Shown here: positions 7,165 to 8,952 of the stretch, in pieces
How the letters are laid out: each line of letters starts with the position of its first letter
How positions within the stretch are numbered: the stretch's first letter is position 1
Assembly (NCBI GenBank): GCA_021807645.1
Contig: JAKBCP010000015.1
Location: 1-8,952 of the forward strand
Reading direction: 5' to 3'
Length of the DNA: 8,952 nt
Source of the DNA: a bacterium
GTDB lineage: Bacteria > Vulcanimicrobiota > Vulcanimicrobiia > Vulcanimicrobiales > Vulcanimicrobiaceae
Program-made: the position numbers and the translations under genes
Notes under the pieces: generated by a model
Database searches by the model: none
What the model saw: only the letters and a program-made list of their open reading frames with translations
What the model was told of the DNA's origin: nothing

Positions 7165-8076
7165 ATGAGAGGTCGCATCTTCCTTTTCGTCGCGCTGGTT
7201 TTCGTCGGCGCGAGGACGAGCCCGCTCTCGGCGGCGCCAAGAAATCTGCGCGTCGCGTACGCGGGTTCGATGGGCGCGGTCATGGATCGCGCTCTCGGGC
7301 CGCAGTTTGCGCAGAACGCACATGTCGGATATCAAGGAATCGGCGCCGGCGCATACGGCTTAGCGCACCTGATCGCCTCCGGGCGTTTGCAAGCCGATCT
7401 GTTCGTTTCGATCACGCCCGGCCCGATCCGCATTTTGCAACGGGCCGGCCTCGTATCGCAGGCGCATCCCATCGCGCGCACGCGCATGGTAATCGCCTAC
7501 AGCCCGAAGAGTCGCTTCGCCGCACAGCTCGCGGCCGCCGCTCGCGGCGGCACGGCGTGGTGGCGGGTCCTCGAAACGCCCGGTCTTCGCTTCGGGAGAA
7601 CCGATCCGGCGACCGATCCGCAAGGGCAGAGCATCCTTTTCACGATGCAACTCGCGGCGACGTATTACCACCAATCGGATCTCGCAAAACGCATTCTCGG
7701 GTCGGCGCGTAATCCCGCGCAAATATTCACCGAAGCGTCACTGCTGAGTCGACTTGAAAGCGGAGAGATCGATGCATCGTCGGGCTACGAGAGTGCCGTA
7801 CGCTCGCTTCATCTTCCGTTCATCGCGCTCCCGCCGCAGATCGATCTTGGGGAGCCGGCATACGCGCATCGCTATGCGCGCGCGACGATTCATGTCGAGC
7901 TGCACGGAAAGGCAGAGAGCGTTCATCCGCAACCGCTGGTCTTCTATGCAGCGGTCTTAAAAAATGCCGCCGATCCGAAAGCCGCGCGCGCTTTCCTCGC
8001 TTTCGTGCGCTCGCCTCGCGGCCAAGCAATTCTCCAATCGTTTGGGTACCGCCGGCCGCTCGGCCCGCCGATCTAG
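7165..8076 (+). CDS. Molybdate/tungstate-type ABC transporter substrate-binding protein (WtpA-like)
   Basis: A 303-residue secreted solute-binding protein. The start ATG at 7165 is chosen because it gives a textbook signal peptide: MRGR, a hydrophobic core IFLFVALVFVG, and a likely signal peptidase I site after SPLSA (about residue 23). An in-frame ATG at 7030 would add a non-hydrophobic 45-residue prefix. The mature part opens with LRVAYAGSMGAVMDRAL (28-44), the oxyanion-binding strand and helix of ModA/WtpA-type proteins. It continues with ADLFVSITPGPIRIL (77-91) and LRFGRTDPATDPQGQ (141-155), which resembles the DPxG region of WtpA. SGEIDASSGYESAV (199-212) and PPQIDLGEPAYAHRY (223-237) also follow the WtpA order. 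No lipobox cysteine is present, so a periplasmic soluble form is expected. It is followed immediately by a permease and an ATPase gene. The oxyanion class is well supported; tungstate versus molybdate is not decided. Confidence 0.85.
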   Translation: MRGRIFLFVALVFVGARTSPLSAAPRNLRVAYAGSMGAVMDRALGPQFAQNAHVGYQGIGAGAYGLAHLIASGRLQADLFVSITPGPIRILQRAGLVSQAHPIARTRMVIAYSPKSRFAAQLAAAARGGTAWWRVLETPGLRFGRTDPATDPQGQSILFTMQLAATYYHQSDLAKRILGSARNPAQIFTEASLLSRLESGEIDASSGYESAVRSLHLPFIALPPQIDLGEPAYAHRYARATIHVELHGKAESVHPQPLVFYAAVLKNAADPKAARAFLAFVRSPRGQAILQSFGYRRPLGPPI

Positions 8077-8840
8077 TGTCCCGCCGACCGAAGGAAGCGT
8101 GGTTGCTCGCGGTTCCCGCGCTGCTGTTTTTGATCGCGCCCTTTGTTGCGCTCGTATTCGCGACGCCGTGGATGCATTTCTCGCTCGAACCCGGCGACTG
8201 GGCGGCGATCGGCGTCTCGCTCGGCTACGGCGCGTGCGCGATGCTGCTGGTCGTCGCGCTCGGCACGCCGTTCGCCTGGTGGCTCGCGCGCACGCATTTT
8301 CCCGCACGATGGATCGCCGATGCAATCGTGCTGTTGCCGCTGCTCTCTCCACCGCTGGCATTGGGAATCGTATTGGAGACGCTGTACGGACCGTACGGCG
8401 CGGCCGGCGCACCGCTCGCGCGGATTGGCCTACTCCTTACAAACTCTGCCCCCGCGTTCGTTCTCGCGCTGACCTACGGTGCGTTGCCGTTTTTTATCGT
8501 GCTCGCCCGGGCGGCGTTTGAGGGCGTCTCACCGGAGTACGAAGCGCTCGCACGAACGCTCGGAAAATCGCAACCGGCGATCTTCTTCACAGTAACTCTT
8601 CCGCTCGCGCGCGTCGGTCTCGGCGCGGCGCTCGCAATCGCGTGGGTGCGCGCACTCGGCGAGTTCGGTATCTGCCTCATCGTTGCATATTTCCCGATGG
8701 GCATACCGGTGCGACTCTGGGTAAATCTGCAAGATGTCGGGCTCGGCGCGGTTTTCCCGCTGCTTTGGATTTTCTATCTCGTCGCGCTTCCGTTGCCGCT
8801 CTGGCTCGGCTTGCGCGCTCAACGCAGAAGCCTCGCATGA
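8076..8840 (+). CDS. Molybdate/tungstate-type ABC transporter permease (ModB/WtpB-like)
   Basis: A 254-residue inner-membrane permease with about six membrane segments (roughly 8-28, 43-70, 79-104, 125-148, 175-204 and 224-246). The cytoplasmic coupling loop is clear: EYEALARTLGKSQPAIFFTV (154-173) followed by TLPLARVGLGAAL, the EAA motif that contacts the ATPase. Directly after it comes RALGEFGICLIVA (192-204), the ALGEFG signature of the molybdate/sulfate/tungstate permease class. The start is GTG at 8076, sharing its G with the TAG stop of the binding-protein gene (TAGTG). There is no Shine-Dalgarno site, which points to translational re-initiation. The stop overlaps the ATPase start as ATGA. 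The permease class is confident; the exact anion is not. Confidence 0.92.
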   Translation: MSRRPKEAWLLAVPALLFLIAPFVALVFATPWMHFSLEPGDWAAIGVSLGYGACAMLLVVALGTPFAWWLARTHFPARWIADAIVLLPLLSPPLALGIVLETLYGPYGAAGAPLARIGLLLTNSAPAFVLALTYGALPFFIVLARAAFEGVSPEYEALARTLGKSQPAIFFTVTLPLARVGLGAALAIAWVRALGEFGICLIVAYFPMGIPVRLWVNLQDVGLGAVFPLLWIFYLVALPLPLWLGLRAQRRSLA

Positions 8841-8952
8841 TCGCGCTTCACGTGGCGTACCGCATCTTCGAACCGATCGAACTCGAGGTGGAGTTCGATA
8901 TCGCCGGCGTGACGGTGCTCCTCGGCGCGAACGGCGAAGGGAAGAGTACGAT
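8837..8952 (+). CDS. ABC transporter ATP-binding protein, N-terminal fragment (3' end outside window)
   Basis: The first 38 complete codons of an ABC ATPase, running off the right edge. The ATG overlaps the permease stop (ATGA). The fragment has the usual first beta strands, then TVLLGANGEGKST with the Walker A motif at residues 30-38 (GANGEGKST). The usual Ser in GxSGxGKST is Glu here, which is common in other ABC ATPase classes. By position it is the energising subunit (ModC/WtpC-like) of the importer encoded by the two preceding genes. The Walker B, signature and any C-terminal anion-sensing domain are beyond the window. Confidence 0.92.
   Translation, partial: MIALHVAYRIFEPIELEVEFDIAGVTVLLGANGEGKST

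Overview
The window is a gene-dense, GC-rich bacterial chromosomal segment with almost no non-coding DNA. Every gene resembles a conserved bacterial family, and no mobile element, tRNA, rRNA or CRISPR array was seen. Enzyme content (a 2-oxoacid dehydrogenase E2, an AcnA-type aconitase, RNase D and an ABC transporter for an oxyanion) points to a free-living respiring bacterium. The lineage cannot be fixed from sequence alone. The style (high GC, GTG and TTG starts, heavy translational coupling) recalls poorly cultured phyla such as Eremiobacterota/WPS-2, but that is only a guess.

Layout. (1) Bases 1-197, plus strand: the C-terminal end of a 2-oxoacid dehydrogenase acyltransferase (E2). It runs tail-to-tail into the next unit with a 20-base overlap. 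(2) Bases 7030 down to 178, minus strand: a compact six-gene run in the order TVP38/TMEM64-family membrane protein, RNase D (rnd), aconitase (acnA), histidine decarboxylase (hdc), tandem-ACT protein, TMEM175-like channel. The first three genes are linked by 4-base stop/start overlaps. A 41-base gap holding a strong stem-loop separates acnA from hdc. The last three are again fused tightly (13-base overlap, then a 5-base gap). (3) Bases 7031-7164: a divergent intergenic region, the only real spacer in the window. (4) Bases 7165-8952, plus strand: a substrate-binding protein, a permease and the start of an ATPase, forming a molybdate/tungstate-type ABC importer whose genes overlap by 1 and 4 bases.

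How the genes may work together. The ABC operon is self-explanatory as an oxyanion importer. The minus-strand run mixes a TCA enzyme, an RNA-processing exonuclease and membrane proteins. Its most interesting part is hdc-ACT-TMEM175: a PLP-dependent histidine decarboxylase, a small protein made only of two ACT (amino-acid-binding) domains translated from inside the end of hdc, and a TMEM175-like cation channel. This could be a histidine-sensing, proton-consuming decarboxylation module. That functional link is inference from gene order. The families themselves are supported by visible motifs.
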